NCBI RefSeq assembly: GCF_003315295.1
Contig: NZ_QNRI01000010.1
Coordinates: 51,389 to 115,388 of the forward strand
From: Paraliobacillus ryukyuensis
Lineage (GTDB): Bacteria > Bacillota > Bacilli > Bacillales > Amphibacillaceae
Length of the DNA: 64,000 nt
Reading direction: 5' to 3'
Both the position numbers and the translations under genes were made by a program. Of this stretch, positions 46,546 through 56,843 are shown in pieces. The stretch's first letter is position 1; the number at the start of each line of letters is the position of its first letter. The notes below the pieces were generated by a model. The model saw only the letters and a program-made list of their open reading frames with translations, made no database searches and was not told where the DNA came from.

Positions 46546-47691
46546 TTGGCAAAATTAAAGTTTGTCATTATATGCTTATGTTTTGCGGGTGTTTTTTGGT
46601 ATTTTTATGGGAACACCTTAAAAGAAAATGGAATAGAAGCGACGTATCATGAGATACAGGGCGACGTCTCAGCTTTAAAAGAAACACCCTTTATCCAAGA
46701 TACAATAAATACCGTTCAACAAGGGGTTCATTTACTCGTACAATCCATTAAAGATGATAAAAAAGATATGGCAAATAACACCGATGAGGAAGCAACAGAA
46801 ACGAACCATGATAAATTAACGCTTGAACAGCCAAAAGAGCAATCATTTTCAATAGCAAATATTGAAATAGGAGATAATCGTAAAGCCGTGGAAGAGCAAC
46901 TTGGACAACCACAACGTACAACCCAAAATCAATATGGCGCAGAGTGGGTTTCTTATCATAAAGACTATCACAATTTTGTCATGGTAACTTACGATCAAGC
47001 GGATCAGGTTGCTGGTTTATACACAAATCAGTCTTTATTAAGTTCAACCTATGACCTGTCATTTGAAGATACAATGGATGACGTGCTTAAACAATTAGAG
47101 CAACCAATAGAAAGTATCAACAAAGGGTTGGTGAATTATCAAATAAATGGGAAAGATGAATATGACATGTTTCATATGAACCAAAATTACATCACCTTTT
47201 TTTATGATGTTCATGAAAACCATACAATAACTGCTGTACAAATTATTAGTGAAACATTAGAAAACCAGAAGCCTAGTTATTTTGCCACGCCGAGCAAGGA
47301 GTTAAGGCAAGGACTGGAATATCAACTTTTTGATTTAACGAATGCGGCTAGGGTAGAACATGGATTAAATACGTTAACTTGGTTTGATCAAGCACAGCAA
47401 ACCGTACAAGATCACAGTGCAGACATGGCTAAAAACAACTACTTTAGTCATACGAATTTGCAAGGTCAATCACCTTTTGACCGATTACAATTAGATGGAA
47501 TAACATTCACGATGGCTGGTGAAAATCTAGCAACCGGGCAACCGAGTAGTATCTTCGCTCATGAAGGGTTGATGAATTCAATGGGGCATAGGGAAAATAT
47601 CTTAAAACCAGGTTTTAAGATGCTAACCATAGGTGTTGCATTTAACGACGAAAACCAGCCATTTTATACCGAGAACTTTATCACAAAATGA
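46546..47691 (+). CDS. CAP-domain protein (YlbC-like)
   Basis: Exported or membrane-anchored protein of 381 residues. An N-terminal hydrophobic anchor (about 3-20) is followed by an acidic linker, a CAP-associated domain (about 100-235, INDNRKAVEEQLGQPQRTTQ-like repeats), and a C-terminal CAP/SCP domain (about 255-380) with NAARVEHGLNTLTW, HSADMAKNNYFSHTN and GENLA. B. subtilis YlbC has the same layout. It starts with TTG after GAGGTGAGG. Its stop codon abuts structured repeat copy 2. Confidence 0.88.
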   Translation: MAKLKFVIICLCFAGVFWYFYGNTLKENGIEATYHEIQGDVSALKETPFIQDTINTVQQGVHLLVQSIKDDKKDMANNTDEEATETNHDKLTLEQPKEQSFSIANIEIGDNRKAVEEQLGQPQRTTQNQYGAEWVSYHKDYHNFVMVTYDQADQVAGLYTNQSLLSSTYDLSFEDTMDDVLKQLEQPIESINKGLVNYQINGKDEYDMFHMNQNYITFFYDVHENHTITAVQIISETLENQKPSYFATPSKELRQGLEYQLFDLTNAARVEHGLNTLTWFDQAQQTVQDHSADMAKNNYFSHTNLQGQSPFDRLQLDGITFTMAGENLATGQPSSIFAHEGLMNSMGHRENILKPGFKMLTIGVAFNDENQPFYTENFITK

Positions 47692-48049
47692 GTCTGGGAC
47701 AAAGCTAATTTTAAACTACAGTATACGAATGATTGATGAGAGCTTAACCATCGCAACTAGAATACACTCGCGTTCTGGGGCACGGCCTCGGGCACACAGG
47801 ACGTGGGTCAGTTAGACGTTGTCACAGGACGTGACGGTTTTCGTCTAACTTCTAGCCGTTTTACCAAGTGGATCTTCGGCTCGTGGGACTGTGATTACTC
47901 GTCCCATCGAAAACATGCGCGGTTCCCGCTAGAGTCTCGTAGATTCCCAGTTACTTAGTTATGTTTTCCAGCTAAAAACGAACGATGGATAACCTATTTT
48001 ATCCATCGTTCGTTTATCAGGGATCTTCATTCACTTTTGTCTCAACCTC
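47691..48049 (+). repeat. Structured intergenic repeat, copy 2
   Basis: About 359 bp from AGTCTGGGACAAAG to CTTTTGTCTCAACCTC. The core hairpin is GTTAGACG (47811-47818) with CGTCTAAC (47842-47849). A second hairpin, AAACGAACGATGGAT (47976-47990) with its exact complement at 48001-48015, would act as a terminator. It starts at the stop codon of the CAP-domain gene and runs into the 3' end of the small gene on the other strand. Confidence 0.87.
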
Positions 48050-48210
48050 ATTAGTTCAATCGAAATAGCTAATACAATCACAACAGCTGAAGTAATAAAA
48101 CTAAAAATTAAATTCAACCAATTCTCTTGCCATATAATGGACGTTACTAGCTGTATGCATACACATGCCACTAATATCCAATGTATGTAATTTGAGAATA
48201 GTTGTTTCAT
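48031..48210 (-). CDS. Small membrane protein (59 aa)
   Basis: Hypothetical protein beginning MKQLFSNYIHWILVACVCIQ with two hydrophobic helices (about 9-27 and 32-53) and a basic end (MRLRQK). AAAGGAG lies six bases before the ATG. Its last codons and stop fall within the terminal segment of repeat copy 2, so the original C-terminus may have been replaced. No function assigned. Confidence 0.65.
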   Translation of the reverse strand: MKQLFSNYIHWILVACVCIQLVTSIIWQENWLNLIFSFITSAVVIVLAISIELMRLRQK

Positions 48211-48366
48211 AGCCTACTCCTTTCATTTTTTAAAATTTATAACCACTAGATCATCTTTCAATTAACAAACATTGATTTTAAATCTTCCACCCCGTTAAAA
48301 ATTCGGATATACTATTCAATGAATGATTTTTCCATATTTTATTACATATAGAGGAGAGAACTTTAT

Positions 48367-49011
48367 TTGCAAACACAAATGTTTCGGCGTGTCGCACTGG
48401 TCATTTTAGGTAATGTGTTTATTGGTCTAGCAGTCTCTTTATTGCGTATTGCTAATTTAGGTACAGACCCATTTTCAACTATGAATTTAGGGTTAAGTAG
48501 TACGTTAAACCTGTCATTAGGTATCTTCCAAGTCATTATTAACCTCGTCCTATTCCCATTAATGATCGTTTATTTACGTAACTCTATTGGATTAGGAACC
48601 ATTGTTAATATGTTTGGGATTGGTTTCATCTCTGATTTCTTTGTATATATTTATTTTAACTTATTTGAACAAATTCCAGGTTTAGAACTTCGGTTGATGT
48701 TTATGCTAGTTGCTGTCACACTTACTAGTCTTGGAGTCGCGCTTTATGTAACACCAGACTTAGGGATGGCTCCTTATGATGCATTAGCTTTTGTTATTGA
48801 GAAAGTTAGCAATGGTAATATCCGTTTTTCTATTGCACGAATGATTACCGACGTCTCTGCCGTTATTATTGGCTTTATGTTTGGAGCAGTTGTCGGTGTT
48901 GCTACAGTTATTTTAGCTTTTTTCCTCGGCCCATTCATCCAATTTTTTAGAGCCCGTGTGGCTGAACCACTTGTTCATCCGAAAATGCCACCTATAACTT
49001 TTACAGAATAA
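48367..49011 (+). CDS. YczE/YyaS/YitT-type membrane protein
   Basis: Integral-membrane protein of 214 residues with five helices. RIANLGTDPFSTMNLGLS and LYVTPDLGMAPYDALAF are the paired loops of the YczE family. In B. subtilis YczE affects nonribosomal lipopeptide production by an unknown route. It starts with TTG eight bases after GGAGAG. A strong terminator follows. Confidence 0.85.
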   Translation: MQTQMFRRVALVILGNVFIGLAVSLLRIANLGTDPFSTMNLGLSSTLNLSLGIFQVIINLVLFPLMIVYLRNSIGLGTIVNMFGIGFISDFFVYIYFNLFEQIPGLELRLMFMLVAVTLTSLGVALYVTPDLGMAPYDALAFVIEKVSNGNIRFSIARMITDVSAVIIGFMFGAVVGVATVILAFFLGPFIQFFRARVAEPLVHPKMPPITFTE

Positions 49012-49018
49012 GAACAAA

Positions 49019-49059
49019 ATACGACGTAAGCAGAATAGCTGCTCACGTCGTATTTTTTT
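49019..49059 (+). terminator. Terminator after YczE-like gene
   Basis: ATACGACGT pairs with ACGTCGTAT, with an inner AGCAG/CTGCT stem, followed by seven T. Confidence 0.92.
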
Positions 49060-49275
49060 ATTTTAACGAAATAGACACACACTTATTTTTGGATAAAACA
49101 AATAAAAAGGAGGCATGGATCGAAACGCTCTCCCCCACTTGCGCAGGCTTCGAACAAAACAGTCGGAAACTCAATTATTAATGTTTGTTGTAGAAATGGT
49201 AATTTATGATTCATCATTTTCGATATAAATAGGTTTATTTAATAAATATGATAAAATGGCATGGAGGTGGTAAGC

Positions 49276-50046
49276 TTGGAACAATTAATTTATAATCTAT
49301 TGTCATACATAAACAATTCATTAGAGAAGGATATTAATCATTCTATAGCTACAAGTTTATTAGAACATATAGATCAAATTCATGATTATTCGTTAGAAAT
49401 GGTCGCTGAAGTATGCAATGTCGCACCGTCGACGATTAACCGTTTCTGCAAACGAATTGGCTTTAAGAATTTTTCTCATCTGCGAAAAAGTGTGTCATTT
49501 AACGTTGATCCATCAACTGGATTAGAAACAGATGTCGTGCTCAATACGAAAGCATTTGAAACTCAGTTGAATGAAAATTTGGCTGTGATTGATAGTATAG
49601 TTGATGAACAAATGAATCATATTATAGACTGTATCCATCATGCGAACAAAATTGTCATTTTAGGTTTTGAGAAACATCAAGTACAGGCGCTGGAATTACA
49701 GAAAAAATTATTTTTACTTGGAAAATATTGCGAGTGTCATACGAATCTTTTTAAACAAATTAACACTCTATCTGATCTAACAGAGGAAGATTTGATCATT
49801 ACGATTTCGATTGAAGGAAACATTCTTGCAGAAGATTTCGCAGTTATACAAAAAATTCAAGCTTCCTTAGGTAAAAAATTACTCATTACTTTTTCAAAAG
49901 AAACGGCACACAGTAAGTTTTTTAATGACGTACTTCGTTGTGGAAATATGAACAATAAAGCAGTCAGTAATTATACCCTCCTTCGCTTGTTTGATGTGTT
50001 AGAGGATCAATACAGACAAAAAGTGGATAAACCAAAACTGGTCTAA
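49276..50046 (+). CDS. RpiR/MurR-family transcriptional regulator
   Basis: DNA-binding regulator of 256 residues. The N-terminal HTH_6 domain contains YSLEMVAEVCNVAPSTINRF, and a C-terminal SIS domain (about 105-240) senses a sugar phosphate (KIVILGFEKHQVQALELQKKL). A TTG at 49276 after GGAGGTG is the likely start; the ATG at 49261 would include the ribosome site. The next gene encodes a 6-phospho-beta-glucosidase, so that gene and its substrate are the obvious target and effector. Confidence 0.88.
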   Translation: MEQLIYNLLSYINNSLEKDINHSIATSLLEHIDQIHDYSLEMVAEVCNVAPSTINRFCKRIGFKNFSHLRKSVSFNVDPSTGLETDVVLNTKAFETQLNENLAVIDSIVDEQMNHIIDCIHHANKIVILGFEKHQVQALELQKKLFLLGKYCECHTNLFKQINTLSDLTEEDLIITISIEGNILAEDFAVIQKIQASLGKKLLITFSKETAHSKFFNDVLRCGNMNNKAVSNYTLLRLFDVLEDQYRQKVDKPKLV

Positions 50047-50058
50047 TTTAGACCAGTT
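50036..50058. promoter_or_regulatory. Palindrome between rpiR-type gene and GH1 gene
   Basis: AACTGGTCTAA and TTAGACCAGTT are exact reverse complements around one T, overlapping the regulator's stop. A TATAAT lies at 50077-50082. It may be the regulator's operator or a weak terminator. Confidence 0.55.
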
Positions 50059-50064
50059 TATTAA

Positions 50065-51579
<1,515 letters not shown>

Positions 51580-51591
51580 GATTAATAATTT

Positions 51592-51632
51592 AAAAAAGAG
51601 ATAGTAGCAATATTGCTACTATCTCTTTTTAA
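51592..51632. terminator. Bidirectional terminator between GH1 and phn genes
   Basis: A near-perfect palindrome: AAAAAGAGATAGTAGCAA pairs with TTGCTACTATCTCTTTTT around two bases. Confidence 0.95.
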
Positions 51633-51636
51633 TACC

Positions 51637-52446
51637 TTAAAAACCACGAACCAACCTTCTTCTTAATCTATTAGATAACAGTTCAATAATCAATATTAAG
51701 GCTACTAATCCAATTAAGATTGATCCTACTTCATTCCAACGATACGATTGCATGGCGAAAAGAAGTGGAGCACCAATACCACCTGCTCCAACAAGGCCTA
51801 AGACGGATGCGTCACGAAGATTCATATCAAAACGATAAATCATGATTGATAAAAACATAGAAAACAGTTGTGGAATAATTCCATAACGGATTTTTTCAAA
51901 TGTCGTACACCCAATTGATGTCATTGATTCAAATACACTTGTATCTAAGTCTTCAATTGCATCAACAAACAGTTTCGCTAACATACCAATGGACAATACA
52001 GCGACTGTTAATACCCCAGCAAAAGCCCCTGTTCCAGTAACACGAAGGAACATAAGTCCATAAACTAGACCTGGAATTGTACGAATAACAATTAGAACCA
52101 ATCTGGTTATGATAGAAACAGATTTAGGTACCACATTGGATGCGGATAAGAAAGCAAGCGGAATCGCTAAGCAAGCTCCAATAATTGTTCCTAAAAAAGC
52201 GATAGCCATTGTCTCTACTAATAAATACATAACGCCAGTTTCTGTAAAATCAAATAGCAACCCCAAATCTGGCGTGACAATTCCTTTCAGAATATTTCCA
52301 GCTATCGACAAGCCGCTTTCTTCCATATCTTCTAAACTCACTGCTGACAGTGACCAATAGAACAGAAGTACAAGTATCGTTGTCATTATTAATATATAAC
52401 GATAATTTCTAGGTTCCTCCATCAATTTATCTTCAACTTTTAACAT
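51637..52446 (-). CDS. phnE: Phosphonate/phosphite ABC transporter permease 2
   Basis: A 269-residue permease with about six helices. The coupling loop contains SIGCTTFEKIRYGIIPQLFSMFLS, and the later DASVLGLVGAGGIGAPL block is typical of PhnE. GGGAG sets the ATG. It forms a heterodimer with the preceding permease. Last gene of the operon. Confidence 0.92.
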   Translation of the reverse strand: MLKVEDKLMEEPRNYRYILIMTTILVLLFYWSLSAVSLEDMEESGLSIAGNILKGIVTPDLGLLFDFTETGVMYLLVETMAIAFLGTIIGACLAIPLAFLSASNVVPKSVSIITRLVLIVIRTIPGLVYGLMFLRVTGTGAFAGVLTVAVLSIGMLAKLFVDAIEDLDTSVFESMTSIGCTTFEKIRYGIIPQLFSMFLSIMIYRFDMNLRDASVLGLVGAGGIGAPLLFAMQSYRWNEVGSILIGLVALILIIELLSNRLRRRLVRGF

Positions 52447-52459
52447 AATTATTTCTCCC

Positions 52460-53275
52460 TTAGACTAACTTTTTCCTAAAATACTCGCTAACTTGTTCAA
52501 TCAAATAGACAGTGATAATTAAAACAAGTAGGATCATTCCAACGCTTGAGTAATCTCGCCAACTTAAACCTTCGTCTAATATAAGTCCGATACCACCTGC
52601 GCCGACATAACCTAAAATAGCAGCGTACCGTACATTTCCCTCAAAACAAAATAATGAGGTTGATAAATAGTTCGGTAATACTTGAGGAAAAACAGCATAA
52701 CGAAATGCTTGTACACGTGTCATGCCAGCCGATTCCATTGCTTCAAATGCGCCCATATCTACCGATTCAATTTGTTCATATAGTAACTTTCCAACATAGG
52801 CAAGCGTGAATAGGAAAATAGCAATGGTCCCTGCCATTGTACCTAAACCAAAGATAAATGTGGCAACCAATGCAGTTACTAGAGTTGGTAGGGTCCGTAA
52901 AATACTAAGTACAATTTTAGCTATAGCAACAACAATATTGCTTTTTATGATATTAGAAGATGCTAATACTGCAAGTGGAATTGCAAAAACAGCTCCAATT
53001 AAAGAACCTAACAGAGACATTTTGATCGTATCCAATAACGGCTTCCAAATGCTTGAAATATATTCCCACTTCGGTGGAATCATATCGCCAATAATAACAA
53101 AGAATTCTTTACCGCGGTTTAGTAATACGGAAAATTCAAACCCTGTAAAACGAACAGATACAATGATCGCTATGCCGATAATTAATAAAATGAGTGGTGT
53201 CCGTGAACGTTTCTCAGAAACAACTTTTCCATTGGAAAGTTTCATTTGTTTCGGTGGAAAAAGCTTATCATACAT
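52460..53275 (-). CDS. phnE: Phosphonate/phosphite ABC transporter permease 1
   Basis: A 271-residue permease of the PhnE type with SAGMTRVQAFRYAVFPQVLPNYLS as coupling loop and YAAILGYVGAGGIG. The ATG at 53275 overlaps the phnC stop by eight bases and is preceded by GAGGAG; the longer frame lies inside phnC and is unsupported. It has about six membrane helices. Confidence 0.92.
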   Translation of the reverse strand: MYDKLFPPKQMKLSNGKVVSEKRSRTPLILLIIGIAIIVSVRFTGFEFSVLLNRGKEFFVIIGDMIPPKWEYISSIWKPLLDTIKMSLLGSLIGAVFAIPLAVLASSNIIKSNIVVAIAKIVLSILRTLPTLVTALVATFIFGLGTMAGTIAIFLFTLAYVGKLLYEQIESVDMGAFEAMESAGMTRVQAFRYAVFPQVLPNYLSTSLFCFEGNVRYAAILGYVGAGGIGLILDEGLSWRDYSSVGMILLVLIITVYLIEQVSEYFRKKLV

Positions 53276-54041
53276 AGTCACGACGCTCCTCTTGCACTTC
53301 TGCTTCTTTATTACCGTAGATGTCATCTAGAATGCCTTGTGTTACGTCAGTTGCTGGGCCATCATACACCACTTGTCCGGCACGAATCCCAATAATACGA
53401 TCAGCATATTCTAAAGCAACTTCAACATGGTGGATATTTAGAATAATCGACATATTAAAATCTTTGTTAATTCGTTTAAAATCATTCATCACTTGTTTTG
53501 ATGTCACTGGATCTAGTGAAGCAATTGGTTCATCCGCCAACATAATAGAAGGATCTTGTGCAATCGCTCGTGCTAGCGCGACACGCTGTTGTTGTCCACC
53601 AGATAACTGATCAACACGGACATATGCTTTATCCAAAATGCCTACTTTATCCAAAGCTTCTAATGCTTTAATTTTATCCTCTTTAGAGAAAACACCTATG
53701 ATTTTTCGCCATAATGGAAGTTCAGGAACAAAGGAAACAAGGACGTTTTTTAGTACTGTTGTCCGTGTTACAAGATTAAAGGATTGAAAGATCATTCCGA
53801 CATTACGCCGAAATCGACGTACTTCCTTTCCTCTTAATGATGCGACTTCTACGTCATTAACAAGTAATCTTCCGTGTGTGATATCATGCATGCGATTGAT
53901 ACAACGTAGCAGCGTAGATTTCCCTGCGCCAGATAAACCAATTACACCCACAAATTCGCCTTGATCTATTTTTAAATTGATGTTTTGCAGTGCCTTCACA
54001 TCATTGTTATATGTCTTTTCCACATTGATAAACTCAATCAT
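53268..54041 (-). CDS. phnC: Phosphonate/phosphite ABC transporter ATPase
   Basis: A 257-residue ATPase with Walker A GLSGAGKST, Q-loop FQSFNLV, signature LSGGQQQR, Walker B IMLADEPIASLDP and the switch His of NIHHVEVAL, as in PhnC. It is separated from phnD by a hairpin that should reduce read-through. Confidence 0.93.
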   Translation of the reverse strand: MIEFINVEKTYNNDVKALQNINLKIDQGEFVGVIGLSGAGKSTLLRCINRMHDITHGRLLVNDVEVASLRGKEVRRFRRNVGMIFQSFNLVTRTTVLKNVLVSFVPELPLWRKIIGVFSKEDKIKALEALDKVGILDKAYVRVDQLSGGQQQRVALARAIAQDPSIMLADEPIASLDPVTSKQVMNDFKRINKDFNMSIILNIHHVEVALEYADRIIGIRAGQVVYDGPATDVTQGILDDIYGNKEAEVQEERRDYV

Positions 54042-54086
54042 TTTTAATCTCCTATTCTCTTAAAAAGCTTTAAAAAAATAACGGAA

Positions 54087-54122
54087 AAATGAGAACATCT
54101 ATGAATCTCGATGTTCTCATTT
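54087..54122 (-). terminator. Attenuating hairpin between phnD and phnC
   Basis: AAATGAGAACATC pairs with GATGTTCTCATTT around ten bases; in the leftward direction T-runs follow. It would let the binding-protein gene be expressed above the rest of the operon. Confidence 0.75.
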
Positions 54123-54127
54123 AAGAA

Positions 54128-55183
54128 TTAATTTAATTCTCGAACTAGCTCCTGCGCTTTACGCTCGTTATCGTAGTCAGAAGACTCGGCTTTTTGATAT
54201 CCTTCATGACTGTAAATTGAGATAACTTCTTTACCCTCATCTGTTTTTGCAATATTGATGAATGCTTCTTGTAAAGCAGCTTTCAAATCTTCATCCATAA
54301 TATCAGAGTTTTTACTTACGCTGATTGTATCATTGTAGATTCCAGGAGTTACACCGATTACGTTTGTTTCATCCCAAATGGAAGCTTCACGACCAAATTC
54401 AGCTTTCCATGCATCTGCATTATCTCTTCTAGCATCCGCATATGTGACAAGTACATCAGTTTGACCAGCTGCAAGACGAGCAAATGCACTACTATAAGAA
54501 TCTGCTTGTACAACACTATCTAAATCCGTAATTGTTTTATCATAATTTTCATCTAACCAAAGCGCTGGATAAATGTAACCTGCCGGTGACGATGAAGAGC
54601 TCACAGCCCATGATGCACTGTTTAAATCTTCCCAAGTTAACGCTTCGCCATTGTTAACTTTGTCAGCAAGCGCTTGTCCTGTTTCAGACGGACCTGCAAT
54701 AAATAACCCACGGTAGCTTGTTGCTTGCTCATCTGAAGCTTCTGTTGGCTTATTCTCATTCCACTCTTTTGGATCATCAGCGTCAATGCTTAAACCAGCA
54801 CGAGTTGCTGTTAAGATAACTTCAGCACCGTCATCATACAGTACATATGTACCACCAGGAATTAATCCAACATCTAACGAACCAGCAGATAGTGATTCAC
54901 CAACTGCTTCATAGTTGGTACCAACAGTAATATCTACATTACCAATATCATAACCAAGCTTAGCCATCTCTTCTGTTAATAATTGTTTTAATGGCTCTGT
55001 AGCTGTGGTGATTTCTTCTGGATCACGCGAAGGAACAAAACCAATGGATAATTCATCTATTTTTGTATTACCACTTTCTTCACTTGAAGTATTTGCTTCA
55101 TCACTTGAATCACTATTTCCACAAGCAGCTAAAATAGCGATTAGCGCAAAGATACTAAATAATAATGCTAATTTTTTACTCAT
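54128..55183 (-). CDS. phnD: Phosphonate/phosphite ABC transporter binding lipoprotein
   Basis: Extracellular binding lipoprotein of 351 residues. The lipobox is LAAC (Cys near 21), followed by an acidic Ser-rich linker and the PhnD pattern LSIGFVPSRDPEEI, SAGSLDVGLIPGGTYVLY and SSSSPAGYIYPALWL, where the serines would hold the anionic head group. No C-P lyase, phosphonatase or ptxD gene is in the window, so phosphonate, phosphite or phosphate are all possible ligands. Confidence 0.92.
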   Translation of the reverse strand: MSKKLALLFSIFALIAILAACGNSDSSDEANTSSEESGNTKIDELSIGFVPSRDPEEITTATEPLKQLLTEEMAKLGYDIGNVDITVGTNYEAVGESLSAGSLDVGLIPGGTYVLYDDGAEVILTATRAGLSIDADDPKEWNENKPTEASDEQATSYRGLFIAGPSETGQALADKVNNGEALTWEDLNSASWAVSSSSSPAGYIYPALWLDENYDKTITDLDSVVQADSYSSAFARLAAGQTDVLVTYADARRDNADAWKAEFGREASIWDETNVIGVTPGIYNDTISVSKNSDIMDEDLKAALQEAFINIAKTDEGKEVISIYSHEGYQKAESSDYDNERKAQELVRELN

Positions 55184-55225
55184 ATTTTTTCCCCCTATTT
55201 TTTTCTTTTTATAAACTCAAAACAC

Positions 55226-55231
55226 ATTATA
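55226..55231 (-). promoter_or_regulatory. Extended -10 element of phnD
   Basis: Minus strand TG-C-TATAAT, with no recognisable -35 at 17 bases. The 313-base gap also contains two direct GTGTAAG repeats 17 bases apart (55363 and 55380) and nothing else that I can name. Confidence 0.5.
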
Positions 55232-55496
55232 GCACTATTAAATTAAATTTGTGTAAATTCAAGGTAAAAAAACGATAATATTTTACATAATAAAATGGTT
55301 TTTAACTTTATGAAGAAGCAAAGGGGATGACAGGTTGGAAAGCTTACGTTAAAGTAGATAAGGTGTAAGTTTTATCGAAGTGTAAGCACAATTTACTGCA
55401 TGACATAATAAAAGTGCCGTAATCTTGGCTTATTTTTGTGTTTTTTCCCTTTATAATATCGAACTACTAAAAACAAATGATAGAGGAGGATTGACA

Positions 55497-56789
55497 TTGC
55501 AGCAATCTACATTCACTAAAACAACAATGGAAACATTGCAATGGCTGTTATTTTTACTAGCTAGTGCAGTAGCTATGCCAATTGTAATTGGATCCGTTTT
55601 TCATTTAGATGGTGCAGAAATAACTGGGCTGATGCAACGGACGTTTTTAACGGTTGGATTAGCTTCTTTATTACAAGCGCTGTTTGGTCACCGCTTGCCC
55701 ATCATGGAGGGACCAGCCGGAATTTGGGTTAGTGTCTTCACGGTAATGGCAGCAACTGGTTCTTCCTTAAGTGGGACTTTACAAACGTTAACAACAACAA
55801 TGATTTTCACTGGTTTGTTTATGTTTCTTTTAGGCGTATTTAAACTATCTAAACGAATCTTACCAATCTTCACGCCATTAGTGACAGGAACTTTCTTCTT
55901 TTTATTAACTGTTCAATTAAGTGGAACCTTCCTAGAAGGCATGCTTGGTTTACAGGGATCTTCCGAGACTATTCAGTTATCAAAAGCAACCATAGCCTTC
56001 CTTACCTTTTTAATCGTTTTAGGGTTATCGATCTTTGCGAAAGGTTGGCTAAGTAGTTATGCTGTTTTTATTGGAATTCTAATTGGATGGACAATATTTG
56101 TGCTAGTAAATGGGACGAGTGGAAATGCACAAGATGTCGCTAAGTTTGCATTACCGGATTTATTTGCATTCGGAAAACCAACGTTTGATATAAGTATTAT
56201 TCCGATTTCTTTCATTACTGCCATAATTTCAATTTCAAATGTGGTAGCATCCGTTGTTGCTGCTAGTCAAACGATCGGATTAGATGGAAAAGACAACGCT
56301 GACAGAGTAAATAACGGAACAACATTGTCAGGAATTAATCATGGTCTTGCTGGTCTATTTTCGACAATTGCCAATGTACCGTTGGCAACCTCATCCGGTT
56401 TCATTGCTTTAACTGGACAAAAAAAGAAAACACCGTTTATTTATGCAACTATCATTTTATTGTTGGTTGCATTCTTTCCGCCAATCGTAACGTTTATTGC
56501 TAATATTCCATCACCTGTAGCAAATGCTGCCTTAATGGCATCATTTGTACAGTTAGTCGGTTTAGCAATTCGTAATATCACACTTAAACCGCTTGATGAA
56601 CGAAAAGTCACCATTGTAGGAATTGGCTATCTAATTGGTATGGGAACCATGTTTCTTCCTACTGAAGTATTTAATGGACTACCGTCTATTATTCAAAATG
56701 TCATGAGTAATGGACTTCTGGTTGGAACTGCTTTAGTTATTCTACTCGAGCAGTTGTGGCGCGAAAAAGAAACAAGCTCGTTCAAATAA
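55497..56789 (+). CDS. NCS2-family nucleobase permease (YwdJ-like)
   Basis: Uracil/purine-type permease of 430 residues with 12-14 helices. The segments ALFGHRLPIMEGPAGIWVS and SNVVASVVAASQTIGLDG match the substrate-binding region and helix 8 of the NCS2 group. It resembles B. subtilis YwdJ, whose substrate is not established. A TTG at 55497, about seven bases after GGAGG, is the best start. No purine riboswitch is present. Confidence 0.85.
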   Translation: MQQSTFTKTTMETLQWLLFLLASAVAMPIVIGSVFHLDGAEITGLMQRTFLTVGLASLLQALFGHRLPIMEGPAGIWVSVFTVMAATGSSLSGTLQTLTTTMIFTGLFMFLLGVFKLSKRILPIFTPLVTGTFFFLLTVQLSGTFLEGMLGLQGSSETIQLSKATIAFLTFLIVLGLSIFAKGWLSSYAVFIGILIGWTIFVLVNGTSGNAQDVAKFALPDLFAFGKPTFDISIIPISFITAIISISNVVASVVAASQTIGLDGKDNADRVNNGTTLSGINHGLAGLFSTIANVPLATSSGFIALTGQKKKTPFIYATIILLLVAFFPPIVTFIANIPSPVANAALMASFVQLVGLAIRNITLKPLDERKVTIVGIGYLIGMGTMFLPTEVFNGLPSIIQNVMSNGLLVGTALVILLEQLWREKETSSFK

Positions 56790-56806
56790 TTGGACGAGCT
56801 TGTTTC
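56769..56806. terminator. Terminator overlapping the NCS2 permease stop
   Basis: GAAACAAGCTCGT pairs with ACGAGCTTGTTTC. The left arm encodes the last residues of the permease; both strands could use it. Confidence 0.75.
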
Positions 56807-56843
56807 AATATATCATTTCCATCTTTTCCTTTATTATTAATTC

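Noticed and set aside
47633..47815. 60-codon frame running from the CAP gene into repeat copy 2
   Set aside because: It mixes an out-of-frame gene end with repeat sequence; no ribosome site.
49115..49228. 37-codon frame after AAGGAGG upstream of the RpiR gene
   Set aside because: The ribosome site is only one base from the ATG and the peptide has no recognisable features; kept out as too weak.
55320..55490. Purine riboswitch or Pho boxes between phnD and the NCS2 permease gene
   Set aside because: No purine-aptamer core is visible. The GTGTAAG repeats are 17 bases apart, not the 11 expected for PhoP boxes.
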